DNA of 64,000 nt from Lachnospiraceae bacterium UBA935 (GCA_002293525.1 DBDJ01000013.1:6493-70492); one strand, 5' to 3'. Positions 24,580 through 34,070 are shown, counted from the stretch's first letter. Program-made: numbers and translations. Notes: a model not told the origin generated them from the letters alone.

Positions 24580-27576
24580 TTAACTAATCTTGTGGTCAGA
24601 TTGAAGCTTTATTTTTAAAACATATCTCCCAGACAAATTGTCATCCCTAAGAAAGGGTTTTATATAAGTTTCCCGCGCCAGTCCTTTTTCCAGCGGGATA
24701 GTCACCTGTACGCTCCCGGAGGCATCTTGCGCCGGAATCTGATAAAACAGCTTACCGGTTTTCTTGAACATCGGCGCCCTGTCCTGAGCGGATATAATAT
24801 CAATGTCCGGCAGCCGGAATTTTTTGTTGTCACTCTCAAAGGAAAGATTTACTGTGCCGCCGCCAAATAACTTCTTATTTAAATTGATGGCGTATGTAAT
24901 GGTTTCCTTGGCTGCATGTGAGAACAAGTAGTCCGTTCCCGGGGAATAATCACTTTCCCCGTCCCGCTTAAACTCGGCAAAAATAGAGAAGTAATAGTTT
25001 TCCGGCTCATTGGAGTCAATAACCAGGCCGCCGTCGTAGCAAAACTGCTTTAAGGGGATATATTTCCGTGTGGTCGCAACATCGGAGATATCATTGGGAA
25101 ATTGATCATGTCGGTAAAGTACCACAAATCCGGTACAATCCTTAGGCAGGCCGAGCGTGATCATTATCTTCCCATTGACTAGGCTGACATTATTAATTTT
25201 TACCGCACCGCCCTTGCTGGCTCTTGCAATCGTTCCTATCACCGCAGAGCCTGACTTTACCGCCGCCGCGATTATATGGATGAGCGCTTCCCCTTCATAC
25301 TTAAAGATACCCGTGGTTTTGTCTGTCTTATGGACAGCAAGTACGTTCATCGCTGTTTCAAGCTGTGATACTGGGACGAGATCACCGCTCAGGAAATCCG
25401 GTTTCTTAGCCGAACAAAAGAACTGTACGTCATTGCCCTCAGGATTCTCCCATTCGATCTGATATTCATTCCCCTGTCCAGGTTTGACGATAAGTTTTTC
25501 AATTGGCCGCGGCGGCCTGGTCGGTATCCCGGATATCATAACTCCTGGTGTACTGACTTTCTTTGCACCGCCGGCATAGGTAAGGAAAACCTGATATCCA
25601 TATTCCTTATCATTTTCCAGATCCTTGTCAACGAAACTATTACGGCTGTTACACATCAGCTTGGTCTTTTTTCCCGCCGGGTCGGTCCTCTCGATTTCCA
25701 CATTGGCGTTAGCGGCAACGCTCTCCCATGTAAGCTGCATAAATCCATCTCCGGCCGCCGCCATGACATTCGAAATCTCAAAAAAGTTACTGACCGCCTC
25801 CTTACCCGTCAAAGCCGTGGAAAACACCCCGGCCCGTTCCGCAAATACCGCATAAAAATATGGCGTTCCCGGCATTATGTCCCTGTCATTTATGCTGTTC
25901 ATGCTTACCCGGCCTACCAAGAAGCCATCCTGTACGCTGATCGGAATTGCCCCTTCCTTGCGGACGACAGAATAGTACAGCAGGCCGGACGTCGTGCTCG
26001 GCGTCCACGAAAGGACATTCACTTTGGCCGCCGGATCAGCAGAAATCGCCAAATCTGACGGTGCCGACGGCGGATATTTAGATATGATCTCCTTGACACC
26101 CGGACAGTCATTACATGCTTCATATGCTTTTGTGCAAGCCTCTACTATGTCAGCTTCGTCCCTAGCCGCCTGTGCCTGCTCTTTTAACTGCTCAGCGTCA
26201 GCGATAGCGTTGTGTATTTCTTCCTCAAGCAATGGTTCAGAATAACCCAAAGCAAATTTCTTAACGCTGTCAAGCTGTCTCTTGGCTTCGTAATACCGTT
26301 TTTCCCGACATGCTTTTCGCATATCGTCTACAGCAGTTCCCACCCTATCCTTAAGTTCCTTAAGCCTTGACCTAAGTTCCGCAACTCTTTCACTGCCCGG
26401 CCAGTATCTGTCAGCATCGGTCAAATGGGCATCAGCCACTTTGAAGTCCATTGAATCCAAGGCATCCGCGGCAAGTTCACAGAGTGAGACAGCTTTGTCG
26501 ATATTTTCAAACCGGAAGCCACACTTGCATACATTTATGTTGGCATCATTTAATGTGCCGCATTTAGGGCATTTGATCTGAAGTTCCAAGCCACATGCCT
26601 GACAGACTTTGCGTCCGCCGGAGATATCGTTTATACAGCCGCAGCGACAGACTTTGACATGCGGATCAGCGGCCGCCGCACCTGATCCTGATGATGCTAC
26701 CGGTATCTTTTCTATTTTACAGAAGGCTATCAGAAGCGTCTCCGCATCTTTCCTGTTTTTGAATATCTCGGTCAACTGGCCAACAACATCTGAATAGGCC
26801 TCCTGTGTTAATTCCCCCACAAGGTCATATGAATTCTTGCTTTCATCAAGTATCGCTTTTCGTTTGTTATATTCAAGATATTTATCATATATCTGCTTGG
26901 CTGGATCGTCCTTGAAGCATTCGTCGCATTGCCCGCAAAGCTTAGAACCTGACCCACTCACGCTGTCATTCTTGTAAAACTCCTTGGTCTTCTTTTCCTT
27001 TGCCCGTTGTTTCAATGCGTCGCAGGGAAGATTCTGGGGGTTTTTGATAGAGGTTCCCGCATACAGAAACTCGTACAGATTGGTAACGTTAAAGCTCTTA
27101 AGCAGGGCATTCATACCATTAAATTTGTCAGCATTCTGGGGCTTGTTTTTATAATACTTATCATATGTCGCCTGATAGTCTTCGCCCTGGGAGGCGCCGA
27201 TCTTAATTCCGAGGACAACTGCCCGCCGTTTAACGACTTCGACATCGACTTTTTGTTTGGCTGCGATCTTATCAATTGTATCCTGCGGAATCTCGGTCTT
27301 TTTAATCATCTTCAGGGTCTTGTCAATGGGACCGTAAGTTTTCTCGCAGGCATCCTTAATAAGCTCCGCGCGTATATTGTTTTCGCCCATCATATCTTTC
27401 TTGATATCCGGAAGCAGCTGGGAATACTTTCTGTATTCCGCGCCATGGTTGAAATCATTGGCCTTGCTCGACCAGAATTTCCGCTTTTCCTCTATCCGGT
27501 CAGCTATGACCGCTTCATCGTTGATTGGGCGGGGATCAAATTCCAACTCAAGAATGATGTACCAATTTTCTGTCAT
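24580..27576 (-). CDS. Large adaptor: N-terminal J-like helices, zinc ribbons, FN3-like domains
   Basis: A 998-residue soluble protein. The N terminus (WYIILELEFDPRPINDEA, then EEKRKFWSSKAND) recalls a degenerate DnaJ-like helical domain without HPD. A Cys cluster CGQCDEC follows near residue 215. Two zinc ribbons occupy residues of about 305-354 (CRCGCIND, CQACG, CPKCG, VCKCGF). A coiled, TPR-like stretch runs to about 510, and then fibronectin-III-like beta modules (SAPSDLAISAD, VNVLSWTPSTTSGLLYYSVV) fill most of the rest. It sits next to Hsp70 and GTPase genes, as does its paralog 44595-47384. A scaffold that presents clients or the GTPase to the Hsp70 is the likely role; the J-like call is weak. 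Confidence 0.75.
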   Translation of the reverse strand: MTENWYIILELEFDPRPINDEAVIADRIEEKRKFWSSKANDFNHGAEYRKYSQLLPDIKKDMMGENNIRAELIKDACEKTYGPIDKTLKMIKKTEIPQDTIDKIAAKQKVDVEVVKRRAVVLGIKIGASQGEDYQATYDKYYKNKPQNADKFNGMNALLKSFNVTNLYEFLYAGTSIKNPQNLPCDALKQRAKEKKTKEFYKNDSVSGSGSKLCGQCDECFKDDPAKQIYDKYLEYNKRKAILDESKNSYDLVGELTQEAYSDVVGQLTEIFKNRKDAETLLIAFCKIEKIPVASSGSGAAAADPHVKVCRCGCINDISGGRKVCQACGLELQIKCPKCGTLNDANINVCKCGFRFENIDKAVSLCELAADALDSMDFKVADAHLTDADRYWPGSERVAELRSRLKELKDRVGTAVDDMRKACREKRYYEAKRQLDSVKKFALGYSEPLLEEEIHNAIADAEQLKEQAQAARDEADIVEACTKAYEACNDCPGVKEIISKYPPSAPSDLAISADPAAKVNVLSWTPSTTSGLLYYSVVRKEGAIPISVQDGFLVGRVSMNSINDRDIMPGTPYFYAVFAERAGVFSTALTGKEAVSNFFEISNVMAAAGDGFMQLTWESVAANANVEIERTDPAGKKTKLMCNSRNSFVDKDLENDKEYGYQVFLTYAGGAKKVSTPGVMISGIPTRPPRPIEKLIVKPGQGNEYQIEWENPEGNDVQFFCSAKKPDFLSGDLVPVSQLETAMNVLAVHKTDKTTGIFKYEGEALIHIIAAAVKSGSAVIGTIARASKGGAVKINNVSLVNGKIMITLGLPKDCTGFVVLYRHDQFPNDISDVATTRKYIPLKQFCYDGGLVIDSNEPENYYFSIFAEFKRDGESDYSPGTDYLFSHAAKETITYAINLNKKLFGGGTVNLSFESDNKKFRLPDIDIISAQDRAPMFKKTGKLFYQIPAQDASGSVQVTIPLEKGLARETYIKPFLRDDNLSGRYVLKIKLQSDHKIS

Positions 27577-27660
27577 CTGTAAAGCTCCTTTATCTTAGCT
27601 CCATAGAAATATCTTCTCCCGCCATATATCATATTCCGATCTATAGCGGGAGTTTTTATA

Positions 27661-29298
27661 TTACATTACAGTTATGCTTTTAGATTTCTCTTTAAGTTCA
27701 TCTACTTTCTCTTCGGCCATAATTCCCTTTGACTGCATCGTGGCATGAACTTCGCGATTAGTCGTCTTGTCAACGCCGCTGACTTCTAAGATGCCCTCGG
27801 TGTTCAGGGTGAAGGTAATCTCGATGGGGGATCCGGCGGGAAGGTTGCCCGGAAGGTCAAGCGTAGCTGTACCTAATACAAAGTCCTGATCTACCGCAAA
27901 GGACTCTTCCATAAAATCACTTTCATACACTACAAGCTCTGCATTCGGCTGATTTGCCTCAGACGTACCGAAGACTTGGGACACCGTAATGGCTCCGTCC
28001 GGCATGGCCTGGTTCTTAATGATCATATTGCAGCACTTTGGCTTATTGTCCATCAAAACTTCGATAGCAAAACTCTTGGTTGTGGCAACTACTACCTTCT
28101 GTGTCTTACCGCCGATACTCATCATACCCGGCTTAACGGCAAGCTCTTCCTTATAATCATCGGCGTTGATTTCCTTAGTCACACCGCCGATTTCTACGGC
28201 TGTCTCCCCGCTGTCGCCAGGCTCAAGGCTCTTCTGGTTGTTGACATATACATTGACAGCATGAATGGCGGCCCCCTTGGCCACTGCTTCATCCGGTTCA
28301 AGAATCTTTGGCTTCATGCTGTATTTGTCAACAAGCGCCTTGGTTACCTGCGGCATCCTTGTCGAACCGCCGACCAGCAGGATCTCGTCAATATTGAAAC
28401 CCTTGTCTTTGGCAACGGCAATCGCTGCATCCGTCTTATCAATTGCCTCAGCCAGCAAGGTTGATGTTATTTCATCAAACTTCTCCCTGGTCAGACTGAT
28501 CCTAGCCCGCAGCCCAGCGGCATCAAGCATGACCGGCACTTCGTCGCGGGAAGATAATTGCTGTTTTGCTTTCTCTGCTTTGAGCCGCATATCCTGCTGG
28601 GCATATTCATCAAACTCGCCAGCGAAGCTTGTTTGAGAAATAAACTCTTCAGCGAGATATCTCATGACCGCCTCATCCCAGTCCTTACCGCCTAGTTCAT
28701 GATTACCATCGGAACACACTACTTCGATTTTCTCTGAATTAATGCTCATTACCGTAACGTCAAAGGTTCCGCCGCCAAGGTCAAATACCAGTATTGTCTT
28801 CTCGTCCTGCTCTTTCGCACAGCCGTAGTAGAGGGCGGCCGCCGTCGGCTCGCTGATGATTTCAAGCACGTTTAACCCAGCAATAATGCCGGCATTTTTG
28901 GTAGCCGTTCTTTCCGCTGTGCCAAAATAAGCCGGACAGGTAATCACAACATCCTTCACTTCCGTATCAATCTGTTTGCCGGCATCCTCCGTAACCTTTC
29001 TGAGGATATAGGCGGAAACCTCCTCTGGGGACTTGTCCTCATTGTTATAGCTGATCGCAAAGTCCGATTTTCCCATCAGTGTCTTAACCAGAGAAATGGT
29101 GTTATTGGGATCAATAACCGCATTCTCTTTTGCTACCTGCCCTACGACAACCTGATTAGGGCTGGCAAAATTCACAGCCGAAGGAGTGGTGTTCGTCCCC
29201 TCTGCATTGTTCACAACGGTAGCCCTGCCGGTTTCGTCCACATATGCGATACAGGAATAGGTGGTTCCCAGGTCGATACCGAATACATACTTAGCCAT
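27661..29298 (-). CDS. Hsp70-family chaperone of operon A
   Basis: A 545-residue DnaK-like ATPase. The nucleotide-binding domain is intact: GIDLGTTYSCIAYVD (phosphate 1), VFDLGGGTFDVTVM (phosphate 2) and LLVGGSTRMPQV (adenosine). A substrate-binding beta domain follows from about residue 385 (KSFAIEVLMDNKPKC, LPAGSPIEITFTLNTEGILEVSG), but the protein ends soon after it, without most of the helical lid of housekeeping DnaK (about 610-640 residues). Its start overlaps the GrpE-like gene by 8 bp, so the two are translationally coupled, exactly as in operon B. It is likely a dedicated chaperone rather than the housekeeping DnaK. Confidence 0.93.
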   Translation of the reverse strand: MAKYVFGIDLGTTYSCIAYVDETGRATVVNNAEGTNTTPSAVNFASPNQVVVGQVAKENAVIDPNNTISLVKTLMGKSDFAISYNNEDKSPEEVSAYILRKVTEDAGKQIDTEVKDVVITCPAYFGTAERTATKNAGIIAGLNVLEIISEPTAAALYYGCAKEQDEKTILVFDLGGGTFDVTVMSINSEKIEVVCSDGNHELGGKDWDEAVMRYLAEEFISQTSFAGEFDEYAQQDMRLKAEKAKQQLSSRDEVPVMLDAAGLRARISLTREKFDEITSTLLAEAIDKTDAAIAVAKDKGFNIDEILLVGGSTRMPQVTKALVDKYSMKPKILEPDEAVAKGAAIHAVNVYVNNQKSLEPGDSGETAVEIGGVTKEINADDYKEELAVKPGMMSIGGKTQKVVVATTKSFAIEVLMDNKPKCCNMIIKNQAMPDGAITVSQVFGTSEANQPNAELVVYESDFMEESFAVDQDFVLGTATLDLPGNLPAGSPIEITFTLNTEGILEVSGVDKTTNREVHATMQSKGIMAEEKVDELKEKSKSITVM

Positions 29299-29845
29299 TA
29301 CTGTTTTCTCCTTCCGTATTTTCTGGTTTTTGGTATACGTATACTACCACCTTCTCAGGCGAGATAGTCTTACCCATGTATTCATACCCGCTACTAAGGC
29401 TCTCTGCTATTTTCCCATGAAGTTCCTGTACCGGAGTCGTCACCTTTTTTAATGCTCGATGCTTCAGCGGGTTGAACTCTTCGCCTCCTTCGCTGTCGAA
29501 TATATTTATATTATTTCTTTCTAAAACATCCTGAATATCAAAGGTATAGTCACTGAATGTCTTGAGCGGGATCAGCCTCTCTTCCTCGGGCTTTGCCGCA
29601 AAGCTGGCACTCACCCGCTTGATACTGTCTCTGATATCAATAATATCAAGCAAAATCGGCCTGACAAGCTGCGCATACAAGTCATCTTTATATTTTTGCA
29701 GTTCCGCATGCAGCAGATCGACAATCTTCTCTTCATGGGCAGTATGCTGAATCTTTTCCACAAAAAGCTGATGCATCTCATCAATCTTTTTACTCAGTTG
29801 AGAAATGGCACTCTCCTGTTCTTCATGGACTTGCAGTTCTTCCAT
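29291..29845 (-). CDS. GrpE-like nucleotide exchange factor of operon A
   Basis: A 184-residue protein: a long N-terminal coiled coil (EEQESAISQLSKKIDEMHQ) and a compact C-terminal domain with EFNPLKHRALKKVTT, HGKIAESLSSGYEYMG and KVVVYVYQKP. This follows the GrpE pattern of FxPxxH, basic pairs, GY and a final valine-rich strand. It would release ADP from the adjoining Hsp70. The start is ATG 29845, which has AGGAGG at 9 nt; a longer frame begins inside a tandem ribosome-site repeat and is unlikely. Its stop overlaps the Hsp70 start by 8 bp. Confidence 0.8.
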   Translation of the reverse strand: MEELQVHEEQESAISQLSKKIDEMHQLFVEKIQHTAHEEKIVDLLHAELQKYKDDLYAQLVRPILLDIIDIRDSIKRVSASFAAKPEEERLIPLKTFSDYTFDIQDVLERNNINIFDSEGGEEFNPLKHRALKKVTTPVQELHGKIAESLSSGYEYMGKTISPEKVVVYVYQKPENTEGENSNG

Positions 29846-29846
29846 A

Positions 29847-29904
29847 TATAATAACCTCCTAAATAGCAATCTCCTAAACAGCAACCTCTAAACAGTACCT
29901 CCTA
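29847..29904 (-). repeat. Tandem Shine-Dalgarno-bearing repeats before the GrpE-like gene
   Basis: On the minus strand the units TAGGAGGTACTGTT, TAGAGGTTGCTGTT, TAGGAGATTGCTATT and TAGGAGGTTATT follow one another between the stop of the membrane GTPase and the GrpE-like start. Each carries an AGGAG-like core; only the last is correctly spaced from ATG 29845. Slippage in such a repeat could tune translation. Confidence 0.6.
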
Positions 29905-31413
29905 AGCTGTGGCACCCTCTTCAGCCGCTTCGATTTTAGGGACGTTTTTGCTGAACTTGGCATCATTCCAAGACTGCGCCATCTTAGCATCAGCCTTTCC
30001 GAACAGCCATTGCATCGGCGCCAACACCCCTTGTGGATGATATTGTCCCTGATCCCTTGTATGACCGATAGCCGTACAGGAGAAAAACCGGTTATCCTTA
30101 AACTTCAGATCGACATTGTTCAAAAAGCTTTCCATGCCATTTTCTCGTAAGAACTTACGGCACAGATAATCCTGGGTATCATAATAATCGGTGAATTTAT
30201 CCGGTCTGGCCGCCATCAGCACACGTACAGCACTGTCACCGACCTCTGTCGCCAGCCCTGCCGAATCTATCTTGCCGATCACGACTGCTAACGGAACCGA
30301 TGACATCTTTTTATCACTAAGGCCAGTAACTTCCCGCAGCTTATTCAGGAAAGAGTCAACAATGCCGTTTATATCCGCTTTTCCTATCCCGGCGATATCT
30401 TCCGGAGCAAGCTGCGTCTCACATCTATGTCTGACGACAGGAATCGCAAACGGATCTATCATCAGGACAATCCCTTGGCAATACTCATACTGTTTCTGCA
30501 TCTCGTTTTCGCTGTTATCGGTAAATACCTCGCCGGCGATGTCATACACATGCACCAGCCGTTCCGGGGTAAACGGTACCCCTTTTACAAAAAAGCTGAA
30601 CGACACCGAACTTGCCTTATTGATATCCTGAGGCCGGTCTGTCATCCGGGTACTTCCCGACAGGTAATCCTGCTCAATTTCCTTGTAGATATTGGCCTTG
30701 TTTTCATTATAGAATTCTGTTTCCCACGACTTTGACGGAGCCACTTCGCCAATAAACTCTTTGGAGAAGGCCGTAATAAATGCTGTTTTCCCCACCGAGC
30801 GACCGCCGACAATCGGAATACAGATGGGCACCGATTCCCGGTCAGCAAGCGACGTCGAGCAATGCGGACAGATTGCTTCCAAGTTTCTTCTTCCGTTAAA
30901 AAACGTCGTCGGAAGCACTTCCCCACAGCCGGAACCCGGATTTTCTCCTAAACAGGTCCGACGGAGGATGCCGTACACACCGGGAGTAAGGTTGGTATGC
31001 TTTGCCCCGCAACCGGGGCAAATGTATGTAGGAATCAGAGATTTTTCCTTACACTCATGACAAGCCGTAAAGATCCGCTTTCTCATAAGATAGATCCGGT
31101 CCGTAAGCCATATAAGCGAAAACCCGATATAGACGCCGATCATCATCACCAGAACAACGGCAATATTGATCATGCTGACCGCCGCGGTCATGATTGAGCC
31201 AAATACAATGACCGCCAACATGGCAAGAACATTTAAAATAAGTAAAAAAACAAAGGCAAATTTACCGCGATAGCGCGCATTAGATATGTTATCCTTGATT
31301 TTACCCAGCGAGGCAAAATTCCTCTGCCAAGCTCCTTTGATTGTTTTTCCGACATCTGCGTATCCTTTACCAAAAAAATAGCTCTTAACTGCCGGCTGTG
31401 GTATTGAAGCCAT
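29902..31413 (-). CDS. Membrane-anchored zinc-ribbon GTPase of operon A
   Basis: A 503-residue protein. Two transmembrane helices lie at about residues 52-73 and 76-103. Four Cys pairs (118/121, 132/135, 154/163, 182/185) form zinc ribbons. The GTPase domain has P-loop PIVGGRSVGKT (about 200-210), switch-II VYDIAGEV and VVIGKIDSAG in the NKxD place. It is related to the soluble GTPase at 23359-24570 but membrane-tethered, so operon A has a two-GTPase arrangement. The start follows GGAGGG. It lies after the small membrane protein and before the GrpE-like gene. It probably positions the complex at the membrane. Confidence 0.82.
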   Translation of the reverse strand: MASIPQPAVKSYFFGKGYADVGKTIKGAWQRNFASLGKIKDNISNARYRGKFAFVFLLILNVLAMLAVIVFGSIMTAAVSMINIAVVLVMMIGVYIGFSLIWLTDRIYLMRKRIFTACHECKEKSLIPTYICPGCGAKHTNLTPGVYGILRRTCLGENPGSGCGEVLPTTFFNGRRNLEAICPHCSTSLADRESVPICIPIVGGRSVGKTAFITAFSKEFIGEVAPSKSWETEFYNENKANIYKEIEQDYLSGSTRMTDRPQDINKASSVSFSFFVKGVPFTPERLVHVYDIAGEVFTDNSENEMQKQYEYCQGIVLMIDPFAIPVVRHRCETQLAPEDIAGIGKADINGIVDSFLNKLREVTGLSDKKMSSVPLAVVIGKIDSAGLATEVGDSAVRVLMAARPDKFTDYYDTQDYLCRKFLRENGMESFLNNVDLKFKDNRFFSCTAIGHTRDQGQYHPQGVLAPMQWLFGKADAKMAQSWNDAKFSKNVPKIEAAEEGATA

Positions 31414-31439
31414 TGTCCACCCTCCTTCGAAACTGAAAA

Positions 31440-31661
31440 TTATACTGCCAGTGCAGGCACTTTGTTGCTGTCGATTACATTTTCCTTGAATGAGGATATG
31501 TAATTCTTAATTGCATATCCGCCGCCATAAATTGTTCCGCCCGCCGCAGCGATACTGGCAATGATTGTCGCCAGAAGCACAATCAGATACACTATAAATG
31601 CAATAACCGCAACTATAATGACTAATTGTACGATAGCTTCTTCTCCATCATTTTTGAACAT
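31440..31661 (-). CDS. Small membrane protein, first gene of operon A
   Basis: A 73-residue protein with a long hydrophobic stretch (residues of about 10-40, IVQLVIIVAVIAFIVYLIVL then an Ala-rich part), a Gly-rich turn (GGTIYGGGYA) and a short polar tail. No family is recognised. The start at 31661 has a GCGAGGTAA ribosome site after a leader of about 130 nt. It lies directly upstream of the membrane GTPase, so a role as its membrane partner is possible. Confidence 0.65.
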   Translation of the reverse strand: MFKNDGEEAIVQLVIIVAVIAFIVYLIVLLATIIASIAAAGGTIYGGGYAIKNYISSFKENVIDSNKVPALAV

Positions 31662-31800
31662 ATTGTTTACCTCGCTTTCTTTGTTTAGATTTTCTATTAT
31701 TATTTATTATGTCATTTAAAACTATATGTTAAATAATAAATAATGCATTAAATACGCTTATTTTCGCATCTTTTATACTGATATCTGGAGCAATGCATAT
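31662..31800 (-). other. Operon A 5' leader with a 12-bp inverted repeat
   Basis: The AT-rich leader between promoter and first gene contains ATTATTTATTAT (31699-31710) and its exact complement ATAATAAATAAT (31733-31744) around a 22-nt loop. I see no riboswitch signature. The stem is AT-only, so its stability and any role are uncertain. Confidence 0.4.
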
Positions 31801-31829
31801 ATATTACCAGATGTTATGTTTTTTGTCAA
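31801..31829 (-). promoter_or_regulatory. Operon A promoter
   Basis: Read on the minus strand, TTGACA (31824-31829), 17 bp, TAATAT (31801-31806). The spacer ends CATAACATCTGG, closely matching the spacer AATAACATCTAG of the operon B promoter. A TGTCAATAATTATC stretch upstream adds further TGTC half-sites. This points to common control of both operons. Confidence 0.7.
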
Positions 31830-31924
31830 ATTTTGATAATTATTGACACGTTAATAAACAATTATATCATTTATTTGTCTATTTAAAGAAAATTGATTTC
31901 TTCTTATTTTAACAATATAAAGAA

Positions 31925-31972
31925 AACTCCTCATGGCAAGAACCCGCTATTGATTCTTGTCTGAAGGAGCTT
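31925..31972 (-). terminator. Intrinsic terminator of operon B
   Basis: On the minus strand CTCCT and AGGAG close an outer stem and CAAGAA/TTCTTG an inner one, followed by TTTTCTTTAT. It lies about 90 bp after the stop of the last operon B gene (32058) and upstream of the operon A promoter, so it separates the two operons. Confidence 0.65.
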
Positions 31973-32057
31973 CAACTATTGCTAATATTATGCGTTAATA
32001 CATATTCTTTTAACTCAATAATCCTACTTTGAGTACGCGGTAGCCATTTCTTTTCAT

Positions 32058-33371
32058 TCAGTACTTATCAAAGTGAAATCTAAACGGTTGCAGGAAGGGT
32101 AATCCCACAATAGCTTCACCGACTCTCAAGCTATTAATATCCCAATCTTCCACTGTTTGCCCGTTCCTTTTTTCCTCAACAATTTGATTGTCTAATCTTT
32201 GGTAATTTTCCATAATAATATTTTTTCCGAAAATACTCGAAATATAGTCACGCGTTGCGGCGTCATTGGAACGGAAAGCATATACGGACGAAAACCCGGC
32301 GGCGATGTTCTTACCGCGACTTTGTCCATAAATCTCGTATAATTGCTCTATACTTTGCACACCGACGAATACCTTGACACCCAAACTTCGACCGAAATTC
32401 ACTCCATCATCTATGTGCTGCAGATGCGGTAGCAGCTTAAACTCATCACATATGAGATAGACATTGCCTTCCGGCTTATTACGTCCAAGTGCTTCTTTAA
32501 GAGCAAGGTCAAACATTAGTCGATATACCGGGATAAGCATACTGCCAATCGAAAGATCATATTCGATAAACAGCGTTTTATTACCTTTGTTGCGCACAAA
32601 CTCACGCATAGAAAAATTGCCTTTTCCAGAAAACACACCGACAAAAATCTCTCTGGCAATCGAATACATTTCTGACAAAACTCCTTGGGATTGTGCATTA
32701 TCACCATTTATGTATGATAATACCGCATTGGCGTCTGGACTGTCAGCAAGGAGATCCATAATAATTCGGGCATCGGATAAATCTAAAAACTCCTTAAGTT
32801 TTACGTTATAGAAAAATTCCTTTCTTATATCGAGATCTTTCTTACCCTCGCGTATAAACGCTATGATAATTGCAGCTAATAAATCCCTTGCGGCGTTAGG
32901 AAAAAAAGCATTTGTTGTGTTCCTTGTCCGTTCTTCAAAAAAAGATTTACATATCATCTGGGCATTGATATTAAATTCCCTTTCGTCCCAGCCATCGGCT
33001 AGAATTTCCTTGTAGATATTCCATTGCTCAGAGACAGACGCATATTGTTTTGAATTGCCAATCACAATATCCTTCGACTTATTAAAAAACTTAGTATGAA
33101 AATCCCCTTTACTATCGAAAATGATCATTACATCATTACTAGACATACATTGCTTGAGCTGTGAGACAAAATGATAGAATAATGTAGTTTTACCACAACC
33201 GGTTCCGCCGATTAGCATTGTATGCTTACTCAATATATCACTATCCAGTGTAAAAGCAGACACCTTCCCGGCGAATGTTCCGGGAAGCTTAACCAAAGAG
33301 GCCGCCGACTGGTGCGGAGGAATATTCTGCGATATACTGTTTCCATATAGTAATCGTGAGGAAATATTCAT
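32058..33371 (-). CDS. VirD4/TraG-like coupling ATPase, last gene of operon B
   Basis: A 437-residue soluble ATPase. Walker A is IGGTGCGKTTLFYHF (residues 54-68), followed by VMIIFDSKGDF, the strand-plus-acidic motif shared by VirD4/TraD proteins. Walker B is YLICDEFKLLP near residue 305, followed by GVKVFVGVQSIEQLYEIYG, the usual sensor region. Unlike conjugative VirD4 it has no transmembrane helices. A truncated, Walker-less relative is encoded at 34668-35933. No relaxase or mating-pair genes are present, so it is not part of an ordinary conjugative system here. It lies 3 bp after the nuclease gene, suggesting that the nuclease is its cargo. Confidence 0.85.
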   Translation of the reverse strand: MNISSRLLYGNSISQNIPPHQSAASLVKLPGTFAGKVSAFTLDSDILSKHTMLIGGTGCGKTTLFYHFVSQLKQCMSSNDVMIIFDSKGDFHTKFFNKSKDIVIGNSKQYASVSEQWNIYKEILADGWDEREFNINAQMICKSFFEERTRNTTNAFFPNAARDLLAAIIIAFIREGKKDLDIRKEFFYNVKLKEFLDLSDARIIMDLLADSPDANAVLSYINGDNAQSQGVLSEMYSIAREIFVGVFSGKGNFSMREFVRNKGNKTLFIEYDLSIGSMLIPVYRLMFDLALKEALGRNKPEGNVYLICDEFKLLPHLQHIDDGVNFGRSLGVKVFVGVQSIEQLYEIYGQSRGKNIAAGFSSVYAFRSNDAATRDYISSIFGKNIIMENYQRLDNQIVEEKRNGQTVEDWDINSLRVGEAIVGLPFLQPFRFHFDKY

Positions 33372-33374
33372 TCG

Positions 33375-34070
33375 CTACCTCCCTTGACCGCCGCTTGATT
33401 GACCGCTACTTGAACCAGAAGCCTTCACAGAACTGCTTTCATTGCCTCTTACGCTTCCAGCGGATTGACTACTTGATCTTGCACGGTATTCTTGTATTCC
33501 CTTATTTGATGATTTACCCATACTCTGATTATTCACTTGGCTTATTGCGGTTTTCTGGCGGGCGGTTTCAATGCCTTTGTTGGTCGATTGTTGATTTGCC
33601 GGCATAACTTTTGATACAGATTGCTTGGCTTCAGCTCTTGCCTGGCCTGCGGCTTTCCGGCGAGCCAGTTCACTCTTTTCTGCAATATCTTGCCCTCTTT
33701 GTGTCAATGGTTGGCTTAATGCCTGTAATGGAGGGGCTTTTGGCTTGCGAATACTGAAGCTAATTATCGTTCCGTTTTTCGGATTATAATACCCGTTTGT
33801 AGAGTTTTTCGTATATCCTCTATGTGCACCATTTATATGCTCGGAACGATTAAGAAATTGAATATTATCAGGATCACCGGCGTATTGAGGGTAGTCTCTG
33901 ACCGATTTCATATGATGGCCTTCATAACCATTTGCTCGTCCCTTGGCTACAATTTGTCGTTGCTCAGACTGAGACCAGTCGCGTGTTCCTTTACCATTGC
34001 GAACGTGAGCACGCTCACTTTTCCACGCTTCACGAACAGCATTTTGGCGGTCTTTGTTTGTATCAGTCAT
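33375..34070 (-). CDS. GHH-type nuclease (polymorphic toxin domain) with disordered tail
   Basis: A 231-residue basic protein. Residues of about 14-100 match a GHH-signature His-Me finger nuclease toxin domain: W and EQ in DWSQSEQRQIVAKG, GYEGHHMKSV (residues 48-57), DPDNIQFLNRSEHINGAHRG and TNGYYNPKNG. Such domains normally end a long secreted toxin, but here it is N-terminal and followed by about 130 disordered Ser/Gln/Gly/Lys-rich residues ending SSGQSSGGQGR. The tail could be a translocation or coupling signal. The gene overlaps the SMI1-like immunity gene by 8 bp and lies 3 bp from the VirD4-like gene. Confidence 0.78.
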   Translation of the reverse strand: MTDTNKDRQNAVREAWKSERAHVRNGKGTRDWSQSEQRQIVAKGRANGYEGHHMKSVRDYPQYAGDPDNIQFLNRSEHINGAHRGYTKNSTNGYYNPKNGTIISFSIRKPKAPPLQALSQPLTQRGQDIAEKSELARRKAAGQARAEAKQSVSKVMPANQQSTNKGIETARQKTAISQVNNQSMGKSSNKGIQEYRARSSSQSAGSVRGNESSSVKASGSSSGQSSGGQGR

